The translations under genes were made by a program, and so were the position numbers. This document shows, one piece after another, positions 1 to 10,375 of a DNA stretch of 64,000 nt. The notes beneath the pieces were generated by a model. That model saw only the letters and a program-made list of their open reading frames with translations, had not been told where the DNA came from and ran no database searches. Source of the stretch: Rheinheimera sp. D18. Lineage in GTDB: Bacteria > Pseudomonadota > Gammaproteobacteria > Enterobacterales > Alteromonadaceae. Where the stretch lies: NCBI RefSeq assembly GCF_004345025.1, contig NZ_CP037745.1, forward strand, positions 744,001-808,000, written 5' to 3'. Each line of letters begins with the position of its first letter. Positions within the stretch are counted from its first letter, which is position 1.

Positions 1-56
1 GCACATCTTTGTTAAGCTCAGGCGCGATAAAACAACAAGAAACAGGGAGCTCTTCG

Positions 57-2222
57 ATGAAACACGTACTTAGTATTCTAGCGGTATCTTTGCTAGCCGC
101 TTGTGGCGGTGAGCCAAACACGGCTACTGTAACCGAACCGAATAATGTAACTATGACTGAAACTACAAAAAACGCGCTAACTTACCCGCAAACAGCCAAA
201 GGTAAAGTAGTTGATAGCTATTTTGATAATAAAATTGCTGATCCTTACCGCTGGCTTGAAGATGATCGCAGTAAAGAAACTGAAGCTTGGGTTAAAGCAC
301 AAAATAAGGTCACTTTTGATTACTTAGCTACTATTCCCTATCGTGAAACAATAAAGCAAAAATTAGCCGCGTCATGGAATTATGAGAAAATCAGTGCGCC
401 GTTTAAAGAAGGCAAATATACCTATTTCTATAAAAATGACGGCTTACAAAACCAGTATGTGCTCTATCGCCAATTAGACGATGGTAGCAGTGAAGTGTTT
501 TTAGACCCGAACACCTTTAGTGCTGATGGCACCACGTCATTAGCTGAAACCAGCTTTTCTAAAGACGGTTCTAAACTTGCCTATTCTATTTCAGAAGGTG
601 GCAGTGACTGGCGCAAGATCATCGTTATTGATGTTGAAACTAAACAGAAATTAGAAACCGAACTGGTTGATGTAAAATTCAGTGGTATTAGCTGGTTTGG
701 TAATGAAGGCTTTTATTACTCGAGTTACGACAAGCCCGATGGCAGTGAGTTGTCAGCTAAAACTGATCAACATAAGTTGTATTATCACCAGTTGGGCACA
801 GCACAGAAAAATGACCCAGTTATTTTTGGCGATACTGACAGCGAAAAGCACCGTTATGTTGGCGCTTCTGTAACTGAAGATGACAAATATTTGCTGATTA
901 CAGCAGCGGTTTCAACGTCAGGTAATAAGCTGTTTTTAAAAGATTTAACTAAGCCAGATAGCGCGCTAGTTACTATTTTAGATCACACTGATTCAGATAC
1001 CCGTTTATTGGATAACGATGGTAGCAAGTTGTATTTAGTTACCAACCTAAACGCACCTAATAAGAAGGTGGTAACGGTAGACGCAGTAAAGCCTCAGCCT
1101 GAATATTGGGTTGACTTAATCCCGCATACTGAACATGTGTTAAGTGCATCTACCGGTAGTGGTTTTATTTTTGCTGAGTATATGGTTGATGCCATTGCTA
1201 AAGTGCAACAGTACGATTACAGCGGCAAGTTGGTGCGTGATGTAGAGCTGCCAGGTGTAGGTAGTGTCGGTGGTTTTAGTGGCAAAAAGCAGGATGCTAA
1301 TCTGTACTATACCTTTACCAATTACACGACAGCACAAACGATTTATAGCTTTAACCCGGCTTTAGGTGATTCAAAGGTTTATAGTAAATCAGGTGCTAAT
1401 TTTGACAGCGAAAACTACGTGTCAGAACAGGTATTTTATAGCTCAAAAGATGGCACTAAAGTGCCTATGATTATTAGCTATAAAAAAGGCTTAAAGCGCG
1501 ACGGCACTAACCCAACCATATTGTATGGTTATGGCGGCTTTAACGTTAGTTTAACGCCAAGCTTTAGTATTCCTAATGCAGTATGGCTAGATATGGGCGG
1601 CGTATATGCTGTGCCTAATCTACGTGGTGGTGGCGAATACGGTAAAGCATGGCATCAGGCTGGTACTCAGTTGCAAAAGCAAAACGTATTTGATGACTTT
1701 ATTGCTGCCGCTGAATACTTAGAAAAGCAGGGCTATACCTCAAGCAACAAATTGGCTATTCGTGGTGGCTCTAACGGCGGCTTATTAGTTGGTGCAGTAA
1801 TGACCCAACGGCCAGACCTTGTTAAGGTTGCACTGCCAGCGGTAGGCGTAATGGATATGCTGCGTTACCATACCTTTACCGCAGGCGCTGGCTGGGCCTA
1901 TGACTATGGTACTAGCGAGCAAAGCCAAGAAATGTTCGATTACTTACGTGGTTATTCACCGGTGCATAATGTTAAAGCGGGGGTTTCGTACCCTGCAACT
2001 ATGGTGACAACGGCCGATCACGATGACCGCGTAGTACCGGCACATTCATTTAAGTTTGCTGCAGAGTTACAAGCCAAAGACGCCGGTACAAACCCGCAGT
2101 TAATACGCATTGAAACTAATGCTGGCCACGGTGCAGGTACGCCGGTATCGAAACAAATTGAGCAAATGGCCGATATCTTTAGCTTTACATTATATAACAT
2201 GGGCTATAAACCACTACCGTAA
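57..2222 (+). CDS. Prolyl oligopeptidase family (S9) serine peptidase, lipoprotein
   Basis: A 721-residue protein that should cleave short proline-containing peptides in the cell envelope. It starts with a lipoprotein signal peptide ending in the lipobox LAAC, so the mature N-terminus is a lipidated Cys near residue 17. An N-terminal beta-propeller region is followed by the alpha/beta hydrolase domain. The catalytic serine is Ser572 in GGSNGG, the acid lies in DHDDRVVP and the histidine is His691 in AGHGAG, all in the order known for S9A enzymes. I chose the ATG at 57 because AGGGAG precedes it; a TTG at 9 is also open but would spoil the signal peptide. The gene stands alone and ends at a terminator. 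The family call is firm; exact substrate and envelope location are inferred. Confidence 0.93.
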   Translation: MKHVLSILAVSLLAACGGEPNTATVTEPNNVTMTETTKNALTYPQTAKGKVVDSYFDNKIADPYRWLEDDRSKETEAWVKAQNKVTFDYLATIPYRETIKQKLAASWNYEKISAPFKEGKYTYFYKNDGLQNQYVLYRQLDDGSSEVFLDPNTFSADGTTSLAETSFSKDGSKLAYSISEGGSDWRKIIVIDVETKQKLETELVDVKFSGISWFGNEGFYYSSYDKPDGSELSAKTDQHKLYYHQLGTAQKNDPVIFGDTDSEKHRYVGASVTEDDKYLLITAAVSTSGNKLFLKDLTKPDSALVTILDHTDSDTRLLDNDGSKLYLVTNLNAPNKKVVTVDAVKPQPEYWVDLIPHTEHVLSASTGSGFIFAEYMVDAIAKVQQYDYSGKLVRDVELPGVGSVGGFSGKKQDANLYYTFTNYTTAQTIYSFNPALGDSKVYSKSGANFDSENYVSEQVFYSSKDGTKVPMIISYKKGLKRDGTNPTILYGYGGFNVSLTPSFSIPNAVWLDMGGVYAVPNLRGGGEYGKAWHQAGTQLQKQNVFDDFIAAAEYLEKQGYTSSNKLAIRGGSNGGLLVGAVMTQRPDLVKVALPAVGVMDMLRYHTFTAGAGWAYDYGTSEQSQEMFDYLRGYSPVHNVKAGVSYPATMVTTADHDDRVVPAHSFKFAAELQAKDAGTNPQLIRIETNAGHGAGTPVSKQIEQMADIFSFTLYNMGYKPLP

Positions 2223-2252
2223 ATAGGTGTTGTTTTAGTTGTTGTTACAATT

Positions 2253-2277
2253 AAACCCCGCCCTTGTGGCGGGTTTT
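2253..2277 (+). terminator. Intrinsic terminator after the S9 peptidase gene
   Basis: The arms CCCGCC (2257-2262) and GGCGGG (2268-2273) pair around a short CTTGT loop and are followed by TTTT. This sits 30 bases after the stop codon. Confidence 0.8.
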
Positions 2278-2437
2278 GTCTTGGTTTTATGCTGTGCGGT
2301 TATAGCCATAGTGTTGTATTGCCGCTGGCTTAGTTTTACACTGTTTGCCCTTTTTGAAAACTGCGTTGTAGCACTATTGTTTTGCGCTTAACGTAACGTA
2401 ATTACTCACCCAGTTAACACCACATCGGAGCAGGACT

Positions 2438-3652
2438 ATGACAAAAAAAGTAGTGATCCTAGTACTAGATAGCTTTGGTATTGGTTATGCACCCGATGCG
2501 GCTAAATTTGGTGATGTTGGTGCGAATACTTTCGCTAGTATTGCTAAGGTGTTTCATCAGCAAAAAGGCCGGCAGTTAGCCTTGCCTAATTTAGCTAGGT
2601 TAGGCTTAGTTAAAGCGGGCACAGCGGCTTCGGGTGGCGTACAGGCTGATATAGCAGACACTGAGCAACTACTCGGTGGTTATGGTTATGCGCGTGAGCT
2701 TAGCAGCGGTAAAGATACCCCTAGTGGGCACTGGGAAATGGCTGGTGTACCCGTGTTATTTGAATGGGGCTATTTTCTTGATAAAACCCAGAGTTTTCCT
2801 GCCGCACTGATAGACGAATTATGTCGGCGCACTGGTGTGCCAGGTATTTTAGGTAACTGTCATGCTTCAGGCACCGATATTTTAGTAAAACTGGGCGACG
2901 AGCATATTAAAACCGGTAAACCTATTTGCTATACCTCGGCGGACAGCGTATTTCAGGTAGCCGCGCACGAAACGCACTTTGGCTTAGACCGCTTACTCGA
3001 TTTTTGCTTGGTAGCGCGTGAATTACTAGATAGTTACAACATCGGCCGTGTTATTGCTCGGCCGTTTTTAGGCGACAATGCAACTAATTATGCTCGTACC
3101 GGAAACCGACGAGATTACTCGGTACTGCCACCTGCAGCTACAGTATTAGATAAGTTAACTGCTGCTGGCGGTAAGGTAGTTAGCATTGGTAAAATTGCCG
3201 ACATTTATGCGCACCAAGGCATTAGTAGCAGTATTAAAGCCACCGGTTTAGCCGATTTAATCGACACCACCTTGACGCAAATGGCACAGCAAGTAGACAA
3301 TAGTATTGTATTTACTAACTTAGTGGATTTTGATCAAAACTTTGGTCATCGCCGCGACCCTATTGGCTATGGCGAAGCTTTAGAATACTTTGATCAACGT
3401 TTACCTGAACTGATGGCGGCCTGTGCGCCTGATAGCTTGTTGTTGCTTAGCGCGGATCACGGTTGCGACCCTACTTGGCATGGCACTGAACATACGCGTG
3501 AGTATATTCCGGTGCTGGTGTATAAACCGGGCATGCAGCCAGTAAACTTGGGTGAGCGCATGAGCTTTGCTGATATAGGCCAAACGCTGGCTGACTATTT
3601 TGGGCTGGACGCTATGGCGTACGGCGATTCATTTTTAACTTCGATTAATTAA
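2438..3652 (+). CDS. deoB: Phosphopentomutase
   Basis: DeoB interconverts ribose-1-phosphate and ribose-5-phosphate, and the deoxy forms, linking nucleoside breakdown to central metabolism in the cytoplasm. The 404 residues match the usual length. The N-terminal metal-binding segment LVLDSFGIG, the phosphothreonine motif [10 protein letters not shown] (Thr94) and the late metal motif [17 protein letters not shown] are all present, as in the alkaline phosphatase-like metalloenzyme family. The ATG follows GGAGCAGG. It is 9 bases upstream of deoD, the same order as the end of the E. coli deoCABD operon; deoC and deoA are not in this window. Confidence 0.97.
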   Translation: MTKKVVILVLDSFGIGYAPDAAKFGDVGANTFASIAKVFHQQKGRQLALPNLARLGLVKAGTAASGGVQADIADTEQLLGGYGYARELSSGKDTPSGHWEMAGVPVLFEWGYFLDKTQSFPAALIDELCRRTGVPGILGNCHASGTDILVKLGDEHIKTGKPICYTSADSVFQVAAHETHFGLDRLLDFCLVARELLDSYNIGRVIARPFLGDNATNYARTGNRRDYSVLPPAATVLDKLTAAGGKVVSIGKIADIYAHQGISSSIKATGLADLIDTTLTQMAQQVDNSIVFTNLVDFDQNFGHRRDPIGYGEALEYFDQRLPELMAACAPDSLLLLSADHGCDPTWHGTEHTREYIPVLVYKPGMQPVNLGERMSFADIGQTLADYFGLDAMAYGDSFLTSIN

Positions 3653-3661
3653 GAGACTTTT

Positions 3662-4363
3662 ATGGCTACTCCGCATATTAATGCAGCAGCAGATGCTTTT
3701 GCGCCAACCGTATTAATGCCAGGCGATCCACTTAGGGCAAAACATATAGCCGAAACCTATTTAACTGACGTGGTATGCGTAAATACGGTGCGTAACATGT
3801 TGGGTTACACCGGAACTTATAAAGGTAAACCAGTTAGCGTGCTGGGCTCTGGCATGGGCGTACCGTCTATCTCTATATATGCAACTGAGCTGGTTAAGTT
3901 TTTTGGTGTAAAAAACATTATTCGTATTGGTTCTTGTGGTGGTTTGCCGCTAGATGTAAAGGTACGAGATGTCGTCATTGGTATGGGCGCCAGCACCGAT
4001 TCTAGTGTGAACCGCAACCGTTTAGGCGGCTTAGATTTTGCTGCTATTGCTAGCTTTAATCTGCTAGAAAAAGCCGTCGTTGCCGCCCGAGCCAAGCAGA
4101 TTGACGTTAAGGTAGGTAATGTTTTTACCTCTGACTTATTTTATAACCCTAACCCAACCTTATTTGACACCTTAGAAAAATATGGCGTGTTGGCAATAGA
4201 AATGGAAGCTGCCGGTTTATACGGTGTTGCCGCCGAGTATGGTATTAACGCGTTAGCCATTTTCACCGTGAGCGATCATATTCGTACCGGTGAGTCACTG
4301 AGTGCTGAGCTGCGCCAAACCAGTTTTAATGAAATGGTTGAAGTGGCGCTGGGCTGCTTATAA
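3662..4363 (+). CDS. deoD: Purine nucleoside phosphorylase DeoD-type
   Basis: DeoD phosphorolyses purine (deoxy)nucleosides to the base and (deoxy)ribose-1-phosphate; DeoB next door then isomerises the sugar phosphate. The 233 residues are the typical length of the hexameric bacterial enzyme. Visible motifs are the phosphate-binding MPGDPLRA near residue 20, IRIGSCG near 85, EMEAAGLYG near 180 and the catalytic aspartate Asp205 in SDHIRTGE. It is almost certainly co-transcribed with deoB, and gpt follows after about 30 bases, so the three form a nucleoside and base salvage unit. Confidence 0.97.
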   Translation: MATPHINAAADAFAPTVLMPGDPLRAKHIAETYLTDVVCVNTVRNMLGYTGTYKGKPVSVLGSGMGVPSISIYATELVKFFGVKNIIRIGSCGGLPLDVKVRDVVIGMGASTDSSVNRNRLGGLDFAAIASFNLLEKAVVAARAKQIDVKVGNVFTSDLFYNPNPTLFDTLEKYGVLAIEMEAAGLYGVAAEYGINALAIFTVSDHIRTGESLSAELRQTSFNEMVEVALGCL

Positions 4364-4394
4364 TTTTTGCGTTAGCCAATGTGTAGGGCAGGGT

Positions 4395-4865
4395 ATGTCA
4401 TTATCAACAAATAAAATGTTTTACGTGTCGTGGGAGTCGTTTCACCATGCCACTAAAGAGCTGGCACATCGGCTGCTAGGTAAAAACTATACCGCTATTG
4501 TTGCAGTAAGCCGTGGTGGTTTAGTACCCGCGGCTATTTTAGCTAGAGAGCTGAATATTCGTGTTATTGATAGTATTTGTGTTGCCAGCTACCAGCATGA
4601 TAAACAAGGTAAGCTAAGTATTTTAAAAGCGGCGAGTTTGCAAGATGATGCTAGTTTGCTGATTGTTGACGATCTGGTTGATACCGGTGAAACTGCCAGG
4701 GTCTTGCGTGAGCATTTCCCCAAAGCGAGCTTTGTTACCGTGTATGCTAAACCGCAGGGTAAACCCCTAGTTGATTACTATGTTGCTGATATAGAACAAG
4801 ATACCTGGATCCAGCTACCTTGGGATATGGAGCTTGCCTATAGCAAGCCACTGGTAGATAAGTAA
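4395..4865 (+). CDS. gpt: Xanthine-guanine phosphoribosyltransferase
   Basis: Gpt transfers phosphoribose from PRPP to guanine, xanthine or hypoxanthine. The 156 residues match the E. coli protein in length and in the segments AVSRGGLVP, the PRPP loop IVDDLVDTGET near residues 91-101, and QDTWIQLPWDM near the C-terminus. I chose the ATG at 4395 because AGGGCAGGG precedes it; an ATG at 4416 is possible. Its position behind deoD suggests that bases released by DeoD are re-used by Gpt, although a promoter in the 31-base gap cannot be excluded. Confidence 0.96.
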   Translation: MSLSTNKMFYVSWESFHHATKELAHRLLGKNYTAIVAVSRGGLVPAAILARELNIRVIDSICVASYQHDKQGKLSILKAASLQDDASLLIVDDLVDTGETARVLREHFPKASFVTVYAKPQGKPLVDYYVADIEQDTWIQLPWDMELAYSKPLVDK

Positions 4866-4878
4866 GCTCGGTTAAGAC

Positions 4879-4907
4879 GCTGTATTAGTGCTACTGATAC
4901 AGCTTTT
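4879..4907 (+). terminator. Terminator for the deoB-deoD-gpt unit
   Basis: GCTGTAT (4879-4885) pairs with ATACAGC (4897-4903). The stem extends inward through a T-G wobble and AGT/ACT to a GCT loop, and TTTTC follows. The hairpin overlaps the 3' end of the convergent VF530-family gene. Confidence 0.75.
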
Positions 4908-5109
4908 CTGCAATATATAACTCTTCAACTTTCTGCCGTGCCCAAGGTGTTCTGCGTAAAAATTTTAGACTGCTTTTAACCGAAGGGTCTAGTTTAAAAC
5001 AGTTAATATCAATCTGTTTAGCCAGTTCTGTCCAGCCAAAATGCGTAACTAGTGCAGTAACAATTTGCTCTAAGGTTACGCCATGTAATACGTTGTTAGG
5101 TTGCGACAT
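4891..5109 (-). CDS. VF530 family DNA-binding protein (DUF2132)
   Basis: A 72-residue cytoplasmic protein of the VF530 type, known as small compact helical proteins with proposed DNA binding. The motif stretch [18 protein letters not shown] near the N-terminus and [13 protein letters not shown] near residue 50 are the hallmarks I recognise. I chose the ATG at 5109 because GAGGAGC lies just upstream; an upstream in-frame start at 5145 would add 12 residues without a good ribosome binding site. It is convergent with gpt and its end overlaps the gpt terminator. Biological role unknown. Confidence 0.85.
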   Translation of the reverse strand: MSQPNNVLHGVTLEQIVTALVTHFGWTELAKQIDINCFKLDPSVKSSLKFLRRTPWARQKVEELYIAEKLYQ

Positions 5110-5176
5110 ACCCAGCTCCTCGTTTATAGGCAAAAAAATAGCCATACAATGATGGCTATTATAACAAAACCAATGC

Positions 5177-6184
5177 TTATAAGCGCTCTAATACTGCGGC
5201 GGTAAAGTCTGTAGTGCCAAAGCTACCGCCTAGATCGCGAGTCGTGCGATCGCCAGTGGCAATAACATCGGCCAGTGCTGCGCGAATTTTCTCTGCCTTA
5301 TCTTGTTGGCCTAAATATTCTAACATTTGAATAGAAGCTAAAATAACTGAGCTTGGGTTAGCTAAGTTCTTGCCAGCAATATCGGGCGCACTGCCGTGTA
5401 CCGCTTCAAAAACTGCGCAGTCAGTGCCAATGTTTGCGCCAGGTGCCATACCCAAACCGCCAACTAAACCCGCACATAAGTCAGATAAAATATCGCCGAA
5501 TAAGTTAGTGGTAACAATAACGTCAAATTGCTGCGGGTTCATCACTAGTTGCATACAGGCGTTATCGACAATCATTTCTTGGGTTTCAATGTCGGGATAA
5601 CGGGTTGCCACTTCACGCGCGGTTTTTAAGAATAAACCCGACGTTGATTTTAAGATATTGGCTTTGTGTACTATGGTTACTTTTTTACGTTTTTCACGGC
5701 GTGCTGTTTCAAAAGCAAATACCGCAATACGCTCTGCGCCCTCGCGGGTAATAATGCTGGTGGCTTCCGCTACCATGCCATCAGCAGACACCACCTGACC
5801 ATGGCCAGAGTACATACCTTCGGTATTTTCTCGGATCGTAATAATGTCAATATTCTCGTAGCGAGCTTTAGTGCCCTTAAACGAAATGACTGGGCGCACA
5901 TTGGAATACAGATTAAATTTTTTCCGTAACGTGACATTAATCGATGTAAAACCATCACCTACTGGCGTCGTTAGTGGGCCTTTTAGCGTGATCTTATTAC
6001 GCGCAATAGCATCTAATGTGGCTTGTGGTAGTAATTCGCCGGTTTTTTCTAGTGCAGTTAAACCCGCGTCAACATATTCGTATTCAAATTCACAGCCAAC
6101 TTTGTCTAGTACCTGAATGGCGGCTTCAACGATGCTTGGGCCAATGCCATCGCCTTTAATGACAGTAATAATTTGCTTGCTCAT
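5177..6184 (-). CDS. NAD-dependent isocitrate dehydrogenase (isocitrate/isopropylmalate dehydrogenase family)
   Basis: A 335-residue beta-decarboxylating dehydrogenase. The N-terminal GDGIGPSIV, the substrate arginines around [10 protein letters not shown], the segment [13 protein letters not shown] and the metal-binding aspartates in [15 protein letters not shown] all belong to the IDH/IMDH superfamily. The ENTEGMYSG variant and the short length fit the NAD-linked isocitrate dehydrogenase branch found in many gammaproteobacteria rather than LeuB. AAGGA lies upstream of the ATG. It stands as a single gene. Coenzyme preference is inferred from family resemblance, and a homoisocitrate or isopropylmalate role is less likely because no leu genes are nearby. 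Confidence 0.85.
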   Translation of the reverse strand: MSKQIITVIKGDGIGPSIVEAAIQVLDKVGCEFEYEYVDAGLTALEKTGELLPQATLDAIARNKITLKGPLTTPVGDGFTSINVTLRKKFNLYSNVRPVISFKGTKARYENIDIITIRENTEGMYSGHGQVVSADGMVAEATSIITREGAERIAVFAFETARREKRKKVTIVHKANILKSTSGLFLKTAREVATRYPDIETQEMIVDNACMQLVMNPQQFDVIVTTNLFGDILSDLCAGLVGGLGMAPGANIGTDCAVFEAVHGSAPDIAGKNLANPSSVILASIQMLEYLGQQDKAEKIRAALADVIATGDRTTRDLGGSFGTTDFTAAVLERL

Positions 6185-6346
6185 GGGGATCCTTAGCTGT
6201 CGTACTACATAGATACAGAAGGCCCAGAACGGGCCATAAACGGCGCAGAATATAGCATTTTTCGGCTATTCACGCCAGTTTACGGTACTGTTGCGACAGC
6301 AGTAACGATTATACTCTGTATAAGTAAGATAAATGGTGTAGTAACG

Positions 6347-7789
6347 CTATAAGCTAAGTTGTAGCGGACAATAACATTGGCAATGGCTAGCTAACTGCAG
6401 TAACCAGTTTGATAAATTATGGTTAAGCAGCTGGCTTTGTTGTGCACGGCTTATTAGCGGTGGCAATTGTTGCGGTATTTGATTAGTTAGCACGGCTATA
6501 CCGCTATACCAAGCCAGCTGCAGCGCTAAACTTTGTTGGCTATTAGGTAGCGTTTTTTCTGCTTGTAGCCAGTGCTGTGCTGCCGGCTGCCATTCACTAA
6601 GGTTGTACTGTCGTAGCAAGCCAAAAACCAGTTGCTGAGTGTCTGGTTTTTGGTAGTGGTTATCGGATATACGTATACGAAAACCGGTTTTAGTGCGCAC
6701 GAGCAAGGCCGATGCATAACTTGTATTGTCCAGCCATAGTGGCGCGCTAATGCACAATGATAAAGCTTGCCAGTAGGCAATGCTGTGTTGTTTAGCTGGC
6801 AAGAGCACACTAAGTGCATACGCCACAATAGCGCTAAACTGTTGTAGTACCAGCTGGTTAGGCTGGTGTAATTGCATTAGATTGGCGTGTAGCTCAGCTT
6901 CGGTCAAAATGTGCGGTAATTGGGTTCGGCCAAGTAAATTTAGCGCTAAATGTAAATCAACAACTTGAGTCTTAAGCCGGTTTAACTGGCTTGCTCTTGC
7001 TAATACTGTGATACCAAGAGCCGCAGACTGACGCAGATAATGTTCAATATCTTTATTATCGGCAGCAAATAGCTGATAAATTTTGGCGTTACTAATTAAG
7101 TCTGTATTGTCTGTTAGATGATCATCAGTTACTGCATTATCTAACGCGGCTGGTAAGGTTAAATAGCATAAAATATGCTGCAGCAAACGCAATTCATACT
7201 CACTGTTACTTAGTGCGATACGTATACCTATGCGTTGCAGCAACGGTTCTGATCCTTTGCGATTATCGCTTAAGTATTCTGCCTGGGTAAGCACCAAACT
7301 TAACGGGTTTTGCAACCAACTTGCTTGTTTACGCTCGCTTGGGTAGCAGCCGGCTAGTACGGTTAATAACGAGGTGTTTTGACCATTTAATTGTAGCAAG
7401 CGCGCAGCCGCTAAGGCAGGAAAAGGCAATAAACTCGGCCATTGTTGCTGTTGTGGCATAGCCCGCACCAAGATACTACAAAAAGCAGCCTGTAATAGTA
7501 ATCGCCAAATTGGCTTAGGCCATTGATAATGCTGGCATAACAGCAAGGTTAGCTCAATTTTCTCTACGCTAGGTGGTAGGTCAGCATGCTCCTTTAGCAA
7601 GCTTAGGCTGTTATCAACGAGGCTTAAGCGCAGCGTTGTGAGTTGTTGGCTTAATTTCAGCAGGTTGGTTGTGTCGGCAAGCTTAGCGATATGAGCGGTA
7701 CTTTGTTGCAGCAAACGTTGATAGCGCAACCAGTCGACGTTATGGTTTTGCACTGGTGGTCGCTGCCTGATACTGCGAAGTTGCAGCAT
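6347..7789 (-). CDS. Uncharacterised protein with a degenerate HDOD-like segment
   Basis: I do not recognise this protein as a whole. It is about 480 residues long, rich in Leu and Gln, without a signal peptide or clear membrane span. Around residues 235-310 the text (AADNKDIEHYLRQSA, then VVDLHLALNLLGRTQLPHI) resembles the pattern of HDOD domains, in which a helix with DPALAxxLLRxAN is followed by AxxxLGxxxI. The aspartate and asparagine positions are altered, so any domain would be degenerate. The start is uncertain: ATG 7789 overlaps the end of the upstream DUF3192 gene, a TTG at 7801 and a GTG at 7753 are also possible. It is the last gene of the ppnN-xni-DUF3192 string. Confidence 0.6.
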   Translation of the reverse strand: MLQLRSIRQRPPVQNHNVDWLRYQRLLQQSTAHIAKLADTTNLLKLSQQLTTLRLSLVDNSLSLLKEHADLPPSVEKIELTLLLCQHYQWPKPIWRLLLQAAFCSILVRAMPQQQQWPSLLPFPALAAARLLQLNGQNTSLLTVLAGCYPSERKQASWLQNPLSLVLTQAEYLSDNRKGSEPLLQRIGIRIALSNSEYELRLLQHILCYLTLPAALDNAVTDDHLTDNTDLISNAKIYQLFAADNKDIEHYLRQSAALGITVLARASQLNRLKTQVVDLHLALNLLGRTQLPHILTEAELHANLMQLHQPNQLVLQQFSAIVAYALSVLLPAKQHSIAYWQALSLCISAPLWLDNTSYASALLVRTKTGFRIRISDNHYQKPDTQQLVFGLLRQYNLSEWQPAAQHWLQAEKTLPNSQQSLALQLAWYSGIAVLTNQIPQQLPPLISRAQQSQLLNHNLSNWLLQLASHCQCYCPLQLSL

Positions 7790-8171
7790 CACCAATCGCA
7801 ATTAAGCGACGATTTTTAAATAATAATGCGGTGCATTCATCGGCAGTGGTAATACCGTCAGCTTTACTGCGATGGGTACGATAATAAAGTATCTGATATA
7901 GCACCTTGCCTTGTTGTTGGGCAAAGGTAATATCCGGAGCGCCTAACCGCGCTAATACTTGCTGCTGTAAAACAGTGTCATTAAGCTGATATTTACTAAT
8001 TATTTTATGGTTAAACACTTCACGATCGGCCCAATTCATTTGCTCAACATCATCTTGATACCACAACAACACCGCCGCAGTAAGCAATACGTATACAACT
8101 AAACCGAACATAATGCCGCTAAATTTGCCGAATCGAAGTTGAGTATGAGTTAAAGCGGTTAGCCATTGCAT
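7740..8171 (-). CDS. DUF3192 family membrane-anchored protein
   Basis: A 143-residue protein with one hydrophobic span near residues 16-38 and a C-terminal DUF3192 domain. The core YYRTHRSKADGITTADE, then CTALLFKNRRL and a Gly-Asp, matches the lipoprotein at 14817-15176 almost position by position, so the two are paralogues. The region before the core (LNDTVLQQQVLARLGAPD) resembles the SmpA/OmlA-like small-protein fold often seen in DUF3192. Function is unknown. The gene starts 3 bases after the xni stop codon, so it is probably translated with it. Confidence 0.8.
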   Translation of the reverse strand: MQWLTALTHTQLRFGKFSGIMFGLVVYVLLTAAVLLWYQDDVEQMNWADREVFNHKIISKYQLNDTVLQQQVLARLGAPDITFAQQQGKVLYQILYYRTHRSKADGITTADECTALLFKNRRLIAIGDAATSQYQAATTSAKP

Positions 8172-8173
8172 AT

Positions 8174-8983
8174 CTAATGAGCCTGCGGGTTAATACGCAT
8201 TTCTTGCAGGTTCAGCCCAAGTTGTACATCGGTTCTTAAGGTTAAAAGCTGCATAAAAATTTTGATTTGCTCTTTGTGTTGTAAAATTTTTTCACGTAGT
8301 TTTTTATGGCAATCAGGGTGTTCCAAAGCGTCGGTTAAGGTTGCACCTAATGCCAGTAAATCGTGAGCACCTTTGGGGCCAATACCGTTTACACCAGGAA
8401 TATGGTTAGTACTATCGCCGACTAAACTCCAATAACGCACCAGTTGTGCTGTGCTAACGCCAAACTTTTGCTGCACACTGTCTTCGTCATGAAATTGGCG
8501 TAAAAACGGGTCATAAATATGAATATTGTCAGCAAGTAGCGGTAAAAAACCTTTGTCGGTAGACACTATAGTTACTTGCTGCCCATGTTGTGCCAGTTTA
8601 GTCGCGACAGAGGCAATAATATCATCGGCTTCATATTCGTCTTGTTCTACGCTATTAATGCCGATAGTACTGGCGCAATGCTTTAAACCCACAAGAGCAT
8701 CAGCCAATATCGCTGACATCGGTTTGCGGTTAGCTTTATAGTCAGGATATAGCGCCTTACGCCACTGGCTGCCACGACCATCAAACACCAATAGTGCATG
8801 GCTGGGTTTTAGGTCGTGTTGTAGCCGCGTTAGGGCTTGGCGCAACATATTTTCGGTATTATGCACAATTTGTATTTTAGTGCTTTCTGCTACGTCATCT
8901 TGCAATGGTAAATACGGCCGCTCTTGAACCGCATATAACCGCCGGATTAAGTTAAGCGCATCAATAAGTAGCAGGTGTACCAT
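8174..8983 (-). CDS. xni: Flap endonuclease Xni (ExoIX-like)
   Basis: A 269-residue protein of the 5'-3' exonuclease/flap endonuclease family. It has the FEN core: LLIDALNLIRR at the N-terminus, ALLVFDGRG, the acidic cluster EYEADDIIA, STDKGFLPLL and the helix-hairpin-helix VNGIGPKGAHDLL. The length and the first residues VHLLLIDALNLIRR fit E. coli Xni rather than the PolA 5'-nuclease domain, and there is no polymerase domain. The stop of the upstream gene ppnN abuts this start. E. coli carries xni near ppnN as well. Its cellular role is replication or repair flap processing by family knowledge. Confidence 0.92.
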   Translation of the reverse strand: MVHLLLIDALNLIRRLYAVQERPYLPLQDDVAESTKIQIVHNTENMLRQALTRLQHDLKPSHALLVFDGRGSQWRKALYPDYKANRKPMSAILADALVGLKHCASTIGINSVEQDEYEADDIIASVATKLAQHGQQVTIVSTDKGFLPLLADNIHIYDPFLRQFHDEDSVQQKFGVSTAQLVRYWSLVGDSTNHIPGVNGIGPKGAHDLLALGATLTDALEHPDCHKKLREKILQHKEQIKIFMQLLTLRTDVQLGLNLQEMRINPQAH

Positions 8984-10342
8984 TTAACGTACAACCTTAT
9001 AGCAAGGTTCATATTTACTACCGGGTAGTTTCATTCTGCCTTGATTAACAAAAGCTTGTAATAAGTTATCCATCATTTGCATTAACTTAGGTTCACCGCT
9101 TATTTGAAATGGCCCTTGCTGACGAATAGCTTTAATGCCGTCATCTTTTACATTGCCGGCGACAATACCCGAAAATGCGCGCCGCAGATTAGCAGCCAGT
9201 GTTGCGCTGTCTTGATCCAAGTGCAAGTCGAGTGCGGCCATATTCTGATGATTTGGGATAAAAGGTTGCTGAAAACCCGGTTCAATTTTCAGCGTCCAGT
9301 TAAAGTGATAAGCATCGCCTACCGATTTACGGTAGTGTCGCACCGCTATCGTGCCTTGTTTCAGCTTACGCGCTACCTCTGGTGGGTTATCAATAATAAT
9401 TTCAAATAGGCTTAACGCTTCTTTACCTAAGGTATTTTCAATAAAGTTAGAAATATCATTAAAGTAAGCTTCGCTTTGTTTGGGGCCTGTTAAAATGATA
9501 GGTAGAGTTTGTTGGCGGTTGTCTTGGTGCAACATAATGCCTAACAGGTACAGTAATTCTTCTGCTGTGCCAGCACCACCAGGAAAGATAATAATACCGT
9601 GCGCCACACGAATAAAGGCTTCAAGCCGTTTTTCAATATCTGGCAAAATAACGAGCTCATTAACAATGGGGTTAGGTGGTTCAGCCGCAATAATGCCGGG
9701 TTCGGTTAAGCCGAGGTAACGGCCTGTGCTGCGGCGTTGTTTATTATGGCCAATGGTCGCGCCTTTCATTGGACCTTTCATGGCGCCTGGGCCGCAGCCA
9801 GTACAAATATCCATGCCGCGTAGGCCAAGTTCGTAGCCCACTTCTTTGGTATATTTATATTCTGCTTCGCTGATGGAGTGGCCACCCCAGCACACGATCA
9901 TATTAGGTTCATTGCTGGCGTCGATAACTCGGGCATTGCGTAAAATATCAAATACCGTATGGGTAATATGGGCACCGTTGTTTAAATCTAACCAGCTTTT
10001 GTCGCTTTGCAAGCGGTTGTGATAAAACAGAATGTCGCGCAAAACGGCAAATAGGTGTTCATGTATACCTTTAATAATCTCGCCGTCAACAAAGGCACTT
10101 GCTGGCGGATTAAATAACTCAATTTTAATGCCGCGCTCTCGGCTTATTAAATTAACCGCAAAGTCTTGGTACTGCTCATAAATTTCTGCTGAGCTGTCGG
10201 TATGGCTGCCAACGTTAAGTACCGCTAGGCAGCAATTACGAAATAATTTAAATGCTTCGCGCTGGGTATTTTGTTTTAAATGGTCGACTTCTAATTGTGA
10301 TAATAAGTCCATTGACCCTAGTGGGTTTAGCTGCACATGCAT
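8984..10342 (-). CDS. ppnN: Pyrimidine/purine nucleotide 5'-monophosphate nucleosidase
   Basis: PpnN (formerly YgdH) hydrolyses nucleoside monophosphates to base and ribose-5-phosphate and is regulated by (p)ppGpp in E. coli. The 452 residues match its length. The LOG-type Rossmann core is visible: MIVCWGGHSISEAEY, GCGPGAMKGPMKGA and the diagnostic PGGAGTAEELLYLLG near residue 255. The N-terminal and C-terminal arms specific to PpnN are present, which separates it from short LOG/cytokinin enzymes. It leads a minus-strand operon with xni and the DUF3192 gene. Confidence 0.95.
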   Translation of the reverse strand: MHVQLNPLGSMDLLSQLEVDHLKQNTQREAFKLFRNCCLAVLNVGSHTDSSAEIYEQYQDFAVNLISRERGIKIELFNPPASAFVDGEIIKGIHEHLFAVLRDILFYHNRLQSDKSWLDLNNGAHITHTVFDILRNARVIDASNEPNMIVCWGGHSISEAEYKYTKEVGYELGLRGMDICTGCGPGAMKGPMKGATIGHNKQRRSTGRYLGLTEPGIIAAEPPNPIVNELVILPDIEKRLEAFIRVAHGIIIFPGGAGTAEELLYLLGIMLHQDNRQQTLPIILTGPKQSEAYFNDISNFIENTLGKEALSLFEIIIDNPPEVARKLKQGTIAVRHYRKSVGDAYHFNWTLKIEPGFQQPFIPNHQNMAALDLHLDQDSATLAANLRRAFSGIVAGNVKDDGIKAIRQQGPFQISGEPKLMQMMDNLLQAFVNQGRMKLPGSKYEPCYKVVR

Positions 10343-10375
10343 ATGTGCTCCTTAATGTATTAACAACACCCGCTG

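Noticed and set aside
6199-6220. CTGT...ACAG upstream of the isocitrate dehydrogenase gene as a LexA box
   Set aside because: The half sites are 14 bases apart; a LexA box needs 8.
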